From Anodontia alba (taxonomy: Eukaryota; Mollusca; Bivalvia; Lucinida; Lucinidae), in NCBI GenBank assembly GCA_964016985.1, contig OZ024831.1, forward strand, positions 85,826,095 through 85,890,094: a stretch of DNA of 64,000 nt, written 5' to 3'. A model generated the notes under the pieces. The model saw only the letters and a program-made list of their open reading frames with translations, made no database searches and was not told the origin of the DNA. Both the position numbers and the translations under genes were made by a program. Below, one piece after another: positions 22,933-33,779 of this stretch. Positions within the stretch are counted from its first letter, which is position 1. Every line of letters starts with the position of its first letter.

Positions 22933-25900
22933 CATTTACCACTCTCCGGGCAAATTCTGCAGACAACAACTTGATATAATTTTTAGCTCACCTGAGCCAA
23001 AGCTCAGGGTGAGCTATTGTCATCATCCTCTGTCCGTCGTCCGTCATGGTACGTCGTCAACAATTAGTTTATTAACACTCTAGAGAGGTCACAGTTTTGA
23101 CCCAGTCTTGATGAAACTTGGTCAGAATGTTTGCCTCTATGAAATCTAGGTCAGGTTCGATACTGGGTTACTTGGGATCAAAAACTAGGTCACCAGGTCA
23201 AATCAAAGGAAAAACTTAACACTCTAGAGGTCACAGTTTTGACCCAATCTTGATGAAACTTGCTCAAAGTGTTTGCCTCTATTAAATCTAGGTTAAGTTT
23301 GAAACTGGGTCACTTGGGATCAAAAACTAGGTCACCGGGCCAGATCAGCAGAAAACTTTGTTAACACTCTAGCGGTCACATTTTTTGAAGCAATCATCAT
23401 GAATCTTGCTCAATATGTTTGTCTTGATGATTTCTAGGACAGGTTCGAAACTGGGTCACTTGAGGTCAAAAACTAGGTCACCAGGCCAAATCAGCAGAAA
23501 ACCTTGTTAACACTCTAGCCGTCACATTTTTGAAGCAATCATCATGAATCTTGCTCAAAATGTTTGTCTTGATGATTTCTATGTCAGGTTCGAAACTAGG
23601 TCACTTGGAGTCAGAAACTAGGTCACCGGGCCAAATCAGCAGAAAACCTTGTTGACACTCTAGCGGTCACATTTTTCAAGCAATCATCATGAATCTTGCC
23701 CAAATTGTTTGTCTTGATGATTTCTAGATCAAGTTTGAAACTGGGTCACTTGGATAAAAAAAACTAGGTCACCGGGCCAAATCAGCAGAAAACTTTGTTA
23801 ACACTCTAGCGGTCACATTTTTCAAGCAATCATCATGAATCTTGCTCAAAATTTTTGTCTTGATGATTTCTAGGTCAAGTTCGAAACTGGGTCACATGGG
23901 GTCAAAAACTAGGTCACCAGGCCAAACCAGCAGAATAACTTAACACTCTAGCGGTCATATTTTTGAAGCAAAAATCATGAATCTTGCTCAAAATTTTTGT
24001 CTTGATGAGTTCTAGGATATGTTTGAAACTGGGTCACATGGGGTCAAAAACTAGGTCACTAGGCCAGATCAGCAGAAAACCTTGTTAACACTCTAGTGGT
24101 CACATTTTTGAAGCAATCATCATGAATCTTGCTCAGAATGTTTGTCTTGATGATTTCTAAGTCAATTTCGAAAGTGGAACACCTGGGGTCAAAATCTAGG
24201 TCACCTGGCCAAATCACATAAATCTTGTTATCACTCTAGCGGTCACATTTTTCAAGCAATCATCATGAATCTTGCTCAAAATGTGTGTCTTGATGAGTTC
24301 TAGGTCAAGTTCGGAACTGGGTCACATGGGGTCAAAAACTAGGTCACCGGGCCAAATCAGCAGAAAACCTTGTTAACACTCTAGCCGTCACATTTTTCAA
24401 GCAATCATCATGAATCTTGCCCAAAATGTTTGTCTTGATGATTTCTAGATCAAGTTTGAAACTGGGTCACTTGGATAAAAAAAACTAGGTCACCGGGCCA
24501 AATCAGCAGAAAACTTTGTTAACACTCTAGCGGTCACATTTTTCAAGCAATCATCATGAATCTTGCTCAAAATTTTTGTCTTGATGATTTCTAGGTCAAG
24601 TTCGAAACTGGGTCACATGGGGTCAAAAACTAGGTCACCAGGCCAAACCAGCAGAATAACTTAACACTCTAGCGGTAATATTTTTGAAGCAAAAATCATG
24701 AATCTTGCTCAAAATTTTTGTCTTGATGAGTTCTAGGATATGTTTGAAACTGGGTCACATGGGGTCAAAAACTAGGTTACTAGGCCAGATCAGCAGAAAA
24801 CCTTGTTAACACTCTAGTGGTCACATTTTTGAAGCAATCATCATGAATCTTGCTCAGAATGTTTGTCTTGATGATTTCTAAGTCAATTTCGAAAGTGGAA
24901 CACCTGGGGTCAAAATCTAGGTCACCTGGCCAAATCACATAAATCTTGTTATCACTCTAGCGGTCACATTTTTCAAGCAATCATCATGAATCTTGCTCAA
25001 AATGTGTGTCTTGATGAGTTCTAGGTCAAGTTCAGAACTGGGTCACATGGGGTCAAAAACTAGGTCATCATGCCAAATCAGCAGAAAACCTTGTTAACAC
25101 TCTAGCGGTCATATTTTTTGAAGCAGTCATCATGAATCTTGCTCAAAATGTTTGTCTTAATGATTTCTAGGTCAAGTTCGAAACTGGGTCACCTGGATTC
25201 AAAAACTAGGTCATTTGGCCAAATCAATGGAAAATCTTATCACTCTAGCGGTCACATTTTTGAAGCAATCATCATAAATCTTGCTCAGAATGTTTGTCTT
25301 GATGATTTTTAGGTCAAGTTCGAAACTGGGTCACTGGGAGTCAAAAACTAGGTCACCGGGCCAAATCAGCAGAAAACCTTGTTAACACTAGTGGTCACAT
25401 TTTTGAAGCAATCATCATGAATCTTGCTCAAAATGTTTGTCTTGATGATTTCTAGGTCAAGTTTGAAACTGGGTCTTATGGGGTCAAAAACTAGGTCACC
25501 AGGCCAAATCAGCAGAAAACTGTTAACACTCCGGAGGTCACATTTTTTAAATAATCGTCATAAATATTGCTCAAAATGTTTGTCTTGATGATTTCTAGGT
25601 CTAGTGTAAAACTGGGTCACTTGATATCAGAAACTAGTTCATCTGGCCAAATCAAAGGAAAACCTTGTTGATGCTCTAGAGGTCACATTTTTGAAGTGAT
25701 CATCATGAATCTTGCTCAAAATGTTTGTCTTGATGATTTCAAGGTGATGTATAGTTTTCTGTCCAGTGACTCTCTTAAATTTTTCCAATGAGGTCAGTTT
25801 CTCAGTAATTATTGGTCCTACAGAGTGATATTTGGTACTTGTGAAGTGTTTGTGTTTAGGTCAGTTTCTCAGTTACTAGTGCTCGTACAGCCAGTGATAC

Positions 25901-26261
25901 TTAGTACATGCATACATCTTAGCATGGCCTCTTGAGTGCAGTCATCCATATTTGACCTTGACCTTTATTTCACAGTCCATTAGACATGCTACATTGTCTT
26001 ACTTGTTAATATAATCATTTTGAACTTTGATCAGAATGTTTGCCTTGATCAGTTCTAGATCAGGTTCTCAAAGTGCTATGTTGCTCAGGGGAGCGTTACA
26101 GGGCCATCATGGCTCTCTTGTTTTTGTTTTTTCCCTGAAGATAGGTTTTGACATTTCATGTTAATTGAGTCCTTTGGAGACAATTTGCATAAAATGTCAA
26201 AGCCTGTTTTTTGGGAAAAAATATTTTTTAAAATGCCTGCTGCATGTGTGCTAAGCATTAA
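22929..26261. mobile_element. MITE TTAA-3 copy split by H4
   Basis: The left part (TTAACATTTACCACTCTCCG to AACTTGATATAATTT) lies before H4. The right part (GAAGATAGGTTTTGACATTTC, GACAATTTGCATAAAATGTC, to GCTAAGCATTAA) lies after it. The right TTAA is only 24 bp from ATP5MG exon 3. Confidence 0.85.
22984..26120 (+). mobile_element. H4: satellite-cored Helentron-like element
   Basis: Left end TAGCTCACCTGAGCCAAAGC. Right end GCTCAGGGGAGCGTTACAG, palindrome GGGCCATCATGGCTC and TCTTG before TT. About 18 monomers of about 144 bp are of the H1 type. Joining the two flanks restores the MITE sequence at a T run with no target duplication. It contains a 721-bp internal duplication of five monomers (about 23675-25116). 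Confidence 0.8.
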
Positions 26262-26285
26262 ATGGTATTTTTTTTTTCTTTGCAG

Positions 26286-26432
26286 GAGGCGTGGATAAAC
26301 ACCTTAGTCTGTTTGGAGATACTCTTCATCTTTTGTATAGGGGAGATTTTTGGCAAAGGAAATTTAATAGGCTATAAAATCAAAGGCTGTTACAAGGATC
26401 AGTTATTTGATCCAGGGTACACAATTCATTAA
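26286..26432 (+). CDS. ATP5MG: ATP synthase subunit g, last coding exon
   Basis: The acceptor TTTTTTTTCTTTGCAG is followed by 48 codons and TAA at 26430-26432, in phase 0 with exon 2. The reading EAWINTLVCLEILFIFC is the single membrane segment. It continues IGEIFGKGNLIGYKIKG, which matches the family's GEIxGKxxxxGY end and includes the GxxxG spacing (GEIFG) used for helix packing in the ATP synthase dimer. Human subunit g ends a few residues after this point. Here a further tail of about 14 residues (CYKDQLFDPGYTIH) follows, which may be lineage-specific. I see no AATAAA in the next 150 bp; the downstream A run (26453-26471) is genomic. Confidence 0.92.
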   Translation, partial: EAWINTLVCLEILFIFCIGEIFGKGNLIGYKIKGCYKDQLFDPGYTIH

Positions 26433-26519
26433 ACATTAATATTAGGCCAAACAAAAAAAAAAAAAAAAAAATATGCAAAGCTCTTGATAAGGCGCTGTTT
26501 TTCAACCAAAAACTCTCTA

Positions 26520-26640
26520 TATTTTTCTTATTTCTCGAGGAAAACATGTTGTGGTACTCATTAGAAGCCCTTCTCCGAGGTGCTTCTAATGAGTACCCAT
26601 AACGTATGTTTTCATCGAGAAATAAGGAAAAATATTTACC
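26520..26640. repeat. TTAGAA-stem foldback hairpin
   Basis: TTTCTCGAGGAAAACATG ... TGGTACTCATTAGAAGCCC / GGTGCTTCTAATGAGTACCC ... GTATGTTTTCATCGAGAAAT. Long arms with few mismatches; it may overlap the ATP5MG 3' UTR. Confidence 0.85.
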
Positions 26641-26867
26641 AGATACGCCCTCTTATCAAGACCTATGAATATGTGTGTTAAGGGTAGCTTGTTAGAAAAA
26701 AAAAAAAAAGTACAGATTATTTTTTTCATTATTTTACATTTTTTATTTTGAATTTTACCATGATGACCTAATATATTTGGACTCCACACCATAATTCACA
26801 TACAATCTTTCCAAGTCTGACAACCTTTGATGTACAAATGTATCTAAAAAGTACTGATAAAATAGCA

Positions 26868-26938
26868 AACAGTGTAAATTCAAATCAAGCTGCTCCTGCA
26901 GGAGCAATTTGATCTGGGTCTACACTGTTTGCTTAGAC
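26868..26938. repeat. CAAACAGTG-stem hairpin, CAAGCTGCTCC core
   Basis: GCAAACAGTGTAAATTCAAA ... TCAAGCTGCTCCTGCAGGAG ... CAATTTGATCTGGGTCTACA ... CTGTTTGC. The outer stem is the one of TTAA-1/TTAA-2; the inner core is different and still self-complementary. Confidence 0.85.
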
Positions 26939-26965
26939 CTACTTGTCCAAATATTTAGCATAAAT

Positions 26966-27185
26966 CTTTCATGGAGATTTGATCATGAAATATTTTCTAC
27001 GGTCATTCTCTCCCACCCGCTGATTCAAGAAGGGCAGTTGTCAGTTTCTGACGAAAGAATGTGCACAATACTGGTTAACCACTTAGAGGACTAAACCTGC
27101 CCAGTAAATGTGTGGTTAGGTAAACTGACAGCGCTCGACATGACTCCATTGGGTTGACTGGGCCGTAAAACCTCAGCACAAACAA
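26966..27185 (+). mobile_element. SINE without tRNA head, 13-bp target duplication
   Basis: It starts CTTTCATGGAGATTTGATCA and ends CCTCAGCACAAACAA. ATTTAGCATAAAT occurs on both sides (26953-26965 and 27186-27198), so this is a complete insertion of a 5'-shortened copy. Confidence 0.9.
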
Positions 27186-27198
27186 ATTTAGCATAAAT

Positions 27199-27570
27199 AC
27201 ATGTATGGTAGCATAGATACATGATCTCTGTATTACCTGCTCTTTTTTCTGAGGAAGATGCCGTTTTTTGTTGTTGTTTTTTTTAACTTGGAAATCACAG
27301 AAAAAGAAAAAAAAAAAAAAAATGGCAGGTTTCAGAAGGAAAATTATGTAGGCCTGGGCTACCCTAGACCCATACATTTTTTTTTTTGGTCTTAACTCAG
27401 TGTCTTTTGACTATTTATAATGATACTACAATTGATAAATTGATAAATAATTTGTGATAAAAGATAAAAAAAATGTGTTTTTGTTGACTTTTAGCTTGCC
27501 TGTTTGAAAGTATAAGAATAGCCCCTTTTGGTTCAGGGTCGGCCTTGGTGTCTACAAATATAACAGTGTT
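27199..27570. other. Gene-free stretch
   Basis: T-rich and A-rich runs (27268-27325). Open frames here are artefacts of these runs. Confidence 0.4.
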
Positions 27571-28058
27571 TTTTTACCTCGCCTGTACAACAGTACAGGT
27601 AGAGCTATAGCAGTAGAGCTATAGCAGTCACCACTGCATTGGCGTCGGCCATGAGTGCAATTTTTATACACCACTTTTAAATCTAATGGACATATTACGT
27701 TATGGCGTTGCCCGGTTGTTGGACGGTGGAGTTGTCCGGCTGTCAGATGGTCTGTCCGGCATAAACAATTTTTGTGCGCACCATAACTCCAGGTAACCGT
27801 AAGGAATATTTTGATGAAACTTCATAGCAATGTATATGAAGTCAATACGACGTGCCACTTACAAAAATGGTTGTTGTCCCTTTTTTGTACCCCGCCACAA
27901 AAAGTAGGGGAGGTATTATGTTAAACTGTTCAAAATGTTGAGTGTCCATCCATTAGTCCATCTGGCCGGACATTCAAACATTTCGGATTTAGGGGCTACC
28001 TCAATGTTAAATTTCCATAGGGAATTAGGGGCTACTCAAATTTGGTTTAGGGGCTAGC
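27571..28058 (+). repeat. Left ends of satellite-cored elements
   Basis: TTTTTTACCTCGCCTGTACA followed by ACAGTACAGGTAGAGCTATA looks like a left end of the H class, as does TACCCCGCCACAAAAAGTAG at 27889. CATAACTCCAGGTAACC / GATGAAACTT units lie between. The second element continues beyond the mariner at 29636. Confidence 0.55.
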
Positions 28059-28084
28059 TACGAGGGTCGTGCAGAAAGTTCTGT

Positions 28085-28392
28085 CATCATGAAAACCCCT
28101 CTTGAATCCCACTTTTATATAGTAAAACTGGGGTTTACAGGGGTATACATTATTTTTCTTATTTCTGCTCAAAACATAGATTGTGGGTACTCGTTAGAAC
28201 CGCCTCGGCGAGGCAGTTCTAACAAGTACCCACAATCTATGTTTGAGCAGAAGGCGAGGCGGTTCTAACGAGTACCCACAATCTCAGTTTTGAGCAGAAA
28301 TATTAAAACAATCTGAGTTTTTTATCTGAAAATTTTCAATTTTTTTCTAGGTGAAATGTTCTGTATATTTAAATAGGCGTGTTTTCGTAATG
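28085..28392. mobile_element. MITE-A copy nested in the mariner
   Basis: CATCATGAAAAC to GTTTTCGTAATG, inserted just inside the mariner's left inverted repeat. Its hairpin has an extra third arm: GAGGCGGTTCTAACGAGTAC occurs again at 28256-28275. Confidence 0.9.
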
Positions 28393-28578
28393 CATTAATA
28401 GGCTTCCTTTGTTTTATTCCAGGTATATTTTAAAATGCTTCACTGCACTTGAATGATGTGTTGAATAGCTAACGATACCCGTTTATTTCGTGCAAATTGC
28501 TTTCCAACTGACCGAGTTATTTCAAATTGAAATAGATGCAGTCATATACACTGACCAATTTAGTTGTTACATTGGAAC

Positions 28579-29499
28579 ATGGACCAGAAGACTGAAATTC
28601 GTAGCTATATTAAATGCCACATATAGATTCAAAGCAGGTACATGTATATAATGTATTGTGTGGTATATATTGAAGATGATACCTGTCCTGGAAGGCCTAA
28701 AACCTCTTTTACCAAGGCTAACATCGCTGCTGAAAAGATTATGGTCGAACAGGATGCGCGATTATCAAAGATATAGCTAGTTGTACTGGCATATCAGAAG
28801 GCAGTGTGCAAACAATTCTGAAAAAACGTTTGGACCTGAGAAAGGTTAGCGCTAGGTTGGTACATCATTTGCTCACTTAAGGAGCAAAAGACACAACGAC
28901 TTGAATGTGCCCGGGAACTTGAAAACATACAAAGGCTGTAATAGGTTATTTCTAACTTGCTAACAGGTGATGAAACCTGGATGCACATGTTTGAGCCACA
29001 AAGAAGGACTGATAATAAGCATTGGAAGCGAAAAGATCAAAAACGCCCATGTATTGCCAAGAGAACCACAAGTTCGGAAAAGATGTACGCAATTTTCTTT
29101 AATTCAAGTGGGCCAGTCGTTCAAGTGCCTTGTCCATCTGGTCATACAGTCACTGGTCGATTCTACAAGAATTCTGTACTGAAGAAAGTGAAAGAGTTTT
29201 ACAATAAGAAACGACCAAGCAAAGGATGGTCAGGAGTCCACCTTTTACATGACAACATCCCCCCTCTCATAAGTGTGAAGTTGTCTTTTTTGGCCTCTGA
29301 AAAGGTGAAAGTTTTAAACCAACCACCTTATTCACCTGACCTGAGTCTCTGTGACTATTTTTTATTTCCAAGGCTTACGAAAATGCTTTCTGGAAATAAG
29401 TATACGTCTAGAAGTTTTCTTGGCAGCGCTATTTATCAGTGTCTCCAAAAGATACCATACCGAAAGAAGACTATTTATCTGCTTTTCGCGACTGAGTAA
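28579..29499 (+). pseudogene. Mariner transposase, broken
   Basis: Pieces of the helix-turn-helix N-terminus (MDQKTEIRSYIKC, then SRPKTSFTKANIAAEKI) are separated by stops and frameshifts from 28579 to about 28950. The catalytic part then stays open from 28957: TGDETW carries the first Asp, LLHDN the second and PPYSPDLSLCDYFLFP the third, 33 residues further by my count (mariner norm D34D). The second motif reads HDNIPP where HDNARPH is usual. Family: Tc1/mariner, cut-and-paste DNA transposase; certainly inactive here. Confidence 0.92.
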
Positions 29500-29635
29500 A
29501 AAGGTTACAAAAATGTGTTTCAGTAAAGGGGGAATACTTTGAAGGTTTGTAATAAAAATATAAAAATATGTTTGATAAAACGTAGCACTGAAGTAGTCCG
29601 AACCCAGTGACAAAACTTTTCGCAGGACCCTCATA

Positions 29636-30790
29636 ATGTATTTTAAACGGAATAAACTTCAAAATACCTCATAATTATGTCCAAATAGCCCCAAAATTGC
29701 ACCTAAACTTTGGATGTTCGTCTCTCTGTCAGCCCTCCATAATCTCATGTCCGCTCTGTAACTCCTACACTGAGATATTTTCATGAAACTTCACACAGAT
29801 GTAAAGCACCATCAGACGACATGCAGAACAAATGAACCATAACTCTGGTTTGCCTACTTTTGGAGTTATTACCCTTTGAACATTGAACATAGCCAATTCT
29901 ACCATGAACTCGTGTCCGCTTCATAACTCTGATACTGTTTGTGATATTTCCCTACATACAAATGTAAAGCACCATGAGACAACATGCAGAACACTCTGGG
30001 TTTTCTACTTTTGGAGTTATTGCCCTTTGAACATTGAACATAGCCATTTCCACCATGTACTCATGTTCGCTGTGTAAGTTGAAAACCGTTCGAGATATTT
30101 TTATGAAATCTCATATAAATGTTAAGCACTATGAGATGATGTGCAGAACACAAGAACCATAACTCTGCTTCACCTACCTTTAGAGTTAGAGTCTTTGAAC
30201 ATCATAAATATTGAAAATAGCTATTTCTACCATGTACTAGTGCCCGCTCTGTAAGTTTCAGATATTTTGATAATACTTCACACAAAAGTAAAACAAGGTG
30301 CAGAACACAAGAGCCATAACTCTGCTTAACCTACTTTTAGAGTTGTGGCCCTTTGAATATTGAAAACGGTGATTTCTGTAATATATAAGTCTGCTAACTA
30401 AGATATTTTCTTGACACTTTAAGCAAATGTATATCACCATGATATGATGTGCAGAACACAAGAACCATAACTCTGAATTACCTGCTTTTGGAGTTACCAC
30501 CCTTTGAACATTGTAAATACTTTTGCCCTTTCTATATCTTGAAAATGGTTTCAGAGATTTTCTTGAAGCCTTGCCAAAATGTAAAGCATCGTAATATGGC
30601 ATGTTGAACACAAGAACCATGTCTGGCTTAATTACTTCTTGAGTTATAGGTCTTTGAACATTGAAAATAACAGTTTCTGTGATAGACTTGTAAGCTTTAC
30701 AGAAATGTGAAGCACCATGAGGGGATCTGCAGAAAATGAGAATTGTAAGTCTGGTTTACTTACTTTTTTAGTTATGGCCTTTTGAACATT
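29636..30790. repeat. ~160-bp tandem array, continuation
   Basis: Diverged units of TCCGCTCTGTAACTCC ... ATATTTTCATGAAAC ... AAAGCACCATGAGACGA ... GAACCATAACTCTG ... GAGTTATTGCCCTTTGAAC recur about seven times. It is the second half of the array into which the mariner inserted. Confidence 0.8.
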
Positions 30791-30814
30791 CAAAGTAGTC
30801 ATCTCAGTCATATA

Positions 30815-30954
30815 TTGAGTTCACTGCCAGTCACTGGTCATTCAGTGATTGCCAGGCACCGGGCAGTAAATCACAAGGCACCAGTTATCCAGTCACCGGT
30901 CACTGGGCAACAGTCAATTCACCAGGCATCGGTCATCACACATCAGACGACTGA
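30815..30954. repeat. CACTGGTCA-type short repeats
   Basis: CCAGTCACTGGTCA, CACCAGTTATCCAGTCACC and TCACCAGGCATCGGTCATCA are irregular short repeats just left of the DIRS-like coding remains. They could be part of that element's left end. Confidence 0.4.
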
Positions 30955-32874
30955 TAATGATTACCCGATAGCAAGTAGAACACGTATGAGTTCTGCGCAG
31001 TCATTGCAGAATGAGCCTCAGAACTCCTCTACTTCAAAAAGATTATTACTGCCCCTTGAAATGATTTTAGTCAGATCTCTGACCCAAGCATAGTCATAGC
31101 TCCGTCGAGTAATACTTGGGTGTCAGATAATAGGCACACATCTCTGAGGCGCAGTAGAAGAGATTTGCCTAATGACAAACACAAGTCAAAGAAGAGGAGG
31201 AGACACAGAGCGTCTTCTTTTTCCTCCTCTTCTAGATCCTCTTCAACTTCTCACAAGAGAAGTAAAAGGTCCAAGAGGTCAACATTCACACAAAAGAAGA
31301 AGGCGTTCAACGTCGTCTTCCTCATCAAATAATTCCATTCATGATTATGGAAGATATAAAAGAACAAAACTATGTCCGCAGATTGCAGAATATCCGAGTA
31401 CTCTGCAACCTGTTAGGATTACGGATCAGACACCGATTATACATTCAGATAATGTGATGCAACAAACAAAGGACTCGGATTCTGAATCCGACTCGGAAAC
31501 CTGGTCCTTTGACAGGGCTATTAATGAGGTTTTCAGACCGCTTCATGAGGAGTCATGTCCTAAACCGACTGAGGAAAATACTCCTACAAGGCCATTATCA
31601 GGGAAAGAGCACTTGATGGAGAATCGTGCTTCTCCATTAATGACGCTCCCAGTCTAAATTGGTTGAATATACCACCAAATTCATTCATAGTAGAATAGAC
31701 TCTGAAACTTTGATTAAAGATTGGTTATGCCCTCAACATTTGGTTTCATCCTTAGCGCCGGTCAAATATTATAAAAGCCCCAACCAGTATTTCACCACAG
31801 CAAACTTTCCTGTACTAGAACCTGATGCTTCGCTTTTGGACATTTCTACTAGGGGAAGAGGTTCTGTGCCAGTAAAGAATTTAGAACTCTGGGAAAAGAC
31901 AGCTCGCAAATTAGTGGCAATCAATTCGCACGCGGATTTGTTCTCTTTGGCAGCCTATATATGCCTCCAGCAAGCGTCAACGTCAGTCCCAGCTCTGTCT
32001 AGACTCTCGGGAGACTGTAGCCAAATCCATTAGACACTCAGTAGCAATGTCTACCATTCTGGCTACTGAATTAATTCAGGCTAGACGCGACCCCGCAATA
32101 GCCACCTCAAAATAACTTGGACAACTCTGGTTACGAGTTACGGAATGCTCCAATAAATGCTAAATCGTTGTTTGGTAATAAAATCAAGGAGGTTGGTAAA
32201 TCTAATTATGAAGCGCAACAACAAAGATTCTCTTCCTCAACAAATACTAGCCAACATCAGAAAGCATCTTATTCGGTTACAGAAGCTTTCAAAATACCCA
32301 AGCCGTCTAGACCAAAAGTCTCAAACTTAAGGTCTAAAGCTCAGACCTAGTCCTTTACATCCGGAACTAGAGAGGACTTTAATAAGAGGGCATTTCCCCT
32401 CCTCTAAACAAGCCTCATCTTCCACAAAGTTCTGAAAGCCAACCCTTTCCACTGCTTATCTTGCTAGGCCCAGATATTCCAGTGGCCCATTTTGTGGAAC
32501 AGTGGGGAGAATTAACAAACAACAAATGGGTCCACTCTATTATTCGCAACGGTTTCGGGATACCATTCAAGTCAACTCCCCCTCTATCGTCAGTTCCCAT
32601 AAGTCCTGAGTCAATCTTCTTCCCCGTTACTGGAACAAGAGATCGCGGATATTCTTCAAAAACGGGCAGTGGAAAGGGTACTAGATCTGGAAACTCCCGG
32701 CTTTTATTCCTGGCTATTTCTTGTACCAAAAAAGAATGGAAAGTTATGTCCGGAAATAGATCTTTCGCTACATAAGGAAACAACCATTCAAAATGGAGAC
32801 AGTCAAAACAGTACGTAAATCGGTATTGTCCATGATTGGACTGTCTCCATAGACTTGCAGATGCTTACCTACAT
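30955..32874 (+). pseudogene. DIRS-like retrotransposon gag and start of RT
   Basis: Several frames together spell one decayed gene. A basic Ser/Arg-rich stretch (KHKSKKRRRHRASSFSSSSR, 31178-31240) is followed by an acidic DSESDSETWSFDRAINEVFR block and a gag-like domain (DWLCPQHLVSSLAPVKYYKS; WEKTARKLVAINSHADLF). At 32470-32800 comes the start of an RT of the tyrosine-recombinase (DIRS/Ngaro-like) class: HFVEQWGELTNNKWVHSII, then FYSWLFLVPKKNGKL, then DWTVSIDLQ. At least five frameshifts or stops are present. It is cut at 32875 by MITE-A, and the RT active site, RNase H and recombinase are gone. Assignment to DIRS rests on the W..I and LVPKKNGK pattern. Confidence 0.75.
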
Positions 32875-33175
32875 CATCACGAAAACATGCCTATATATTA
32901 TTGACCCTCACCCCCCCCAACCCCCACCCCCATAAACCCCATGTTTATATGGTAAAACGGGTTTACAGGGGTATACGCTATTTTTCTTATTTCTGCTCAA
33001 AAACGTTAATTGAGGGTACTCGTTAATCACCTTGCCGAGGCGGTTCTAACGAGTACCCACAATCTGTTTTGAGCAGAAATATGAAAAAAAAGAAAAAAAA
33101 AAAAAAAAAAAAAAAGAAATATCAAAGTTTTTTATCTGAAAATTTTCAGTTTTTGGAGTTGAAATTTTGTATATA
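32875..33175. mobile_element. MITE-A copy, right end lost
   Basis: It starts CATCACGAAAACATGCCTAT and carries the GGGTACTCGTTAATCACC / GGCGGTTCTAACGAGTACCC hairpin and a long A run (33093-33116). It stops at TTTTGTATATA where the Tc1-like end begins, instead of the usual ...GGCGTGTTTTCGTAATG. Confidence 0.85.
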
Positions 33176-33593
33176 TACTGAAAGGAAAAAGAAACGCAGG
33201 GTAAATTTTATTCCCAAATTTCATTCAAGTTTGAAAAAGTTTGTTAAATATTTTACTATGATTACAAAACGGTACATGTATGGAACAAAAGTTCCAAATT
33301 TCATTGGTTTGTGATCAACGAGTCTCGAGTTATTGAAGTTCATTGGTAGCTACCCCACAAATCTTGAAATCAAAATCAAACTGAAAATCAGTATCGGGTG
33401 TGCCCCCTCTTGCTGCCGTTGCTGCCCTAATTCTCCTTTGGATAGAGTTAACCAAAGCATTGACAGTTCGCATCGGGATGTTATTCCATTCATCGATCAA
33501 CGCATTCCTTAGTTGTGCGAGAGTTGCGGGGCGGGGGGGGGGGGGGGGGTGGGGAATTTCGGCGCTTCCTAACCCTTCTGTCCAGCTCATCCC
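33176..33593 (-). pseudogene. Tc1-like transposase C-terminus and end
   Basis: The minus strand reads LAQLRNALIDEWNNIPMRTV and NSIQRRIRAATAARGG, the typical C-terminus of Tc1-family transposases, ending near 33330. The terminal repeat, read TGCGTTTCTTTTTCCTTTCA on the minus strand, ends at a TATA near 33173-33176. A G/C run (33531-33550) has expanded inside the coding remains (Pro run). Confidence 0.85.
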
Positions 33594-33599
33594 ACATGA

Positions 33600-33776
33600 A
33601 GTCTGTAAGGTATAGGGATGAGATCTGGCGTCCTATTGCAGTCCCGCTTGTGCAACAACGTAATCAGATTCTGCAGCAGGACAATGCCCGACCACATGTT
33701 GCCCGAGTTTGTCAGGATTTCCTGGCAAACAATAACATCGCACCACTAGCATGGCCACCGTACAGTCCAGGTTTGA
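33600..33776 (+). pseudogene. Tc1-like transposase catalytic part, inverted
   Basis: The plus strand reads RYRDEIWRPIAVPLVQQ, then QQDNARPHVARVCQDFL with the second catalytic Asp, then WPPYSPGL. This is upstream of the C-terminus in a normal gene, yet it lies in the opposite orientation, head to head with 33176-33593. The third Asp/Glu region is missing. Confidence 0.9.
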
Positions 33777-33779
33777 GAA

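Larger units (their letters stand above)
28061..29633 (+). mobile_element. Mariner element with TA duplication
   Basis: The ends CGAGGGTCGTGCAGAAAGTT and the inverse of AACTTTTCGCAGGACCCTCA match over about 28 bp, flanked by TA at 28059-28060 and 29634-29635. Without the nested MITE-A it would be about 1.27 kb, a normal mariner length. Confidence 0.92.

Noticed and set aside
22984..26120. CRISPR-like array
   Set aside because: Units of about 144 bp with no conserved-repeat/unique-spacer pattern; eukaryotic satellite-like monomers.
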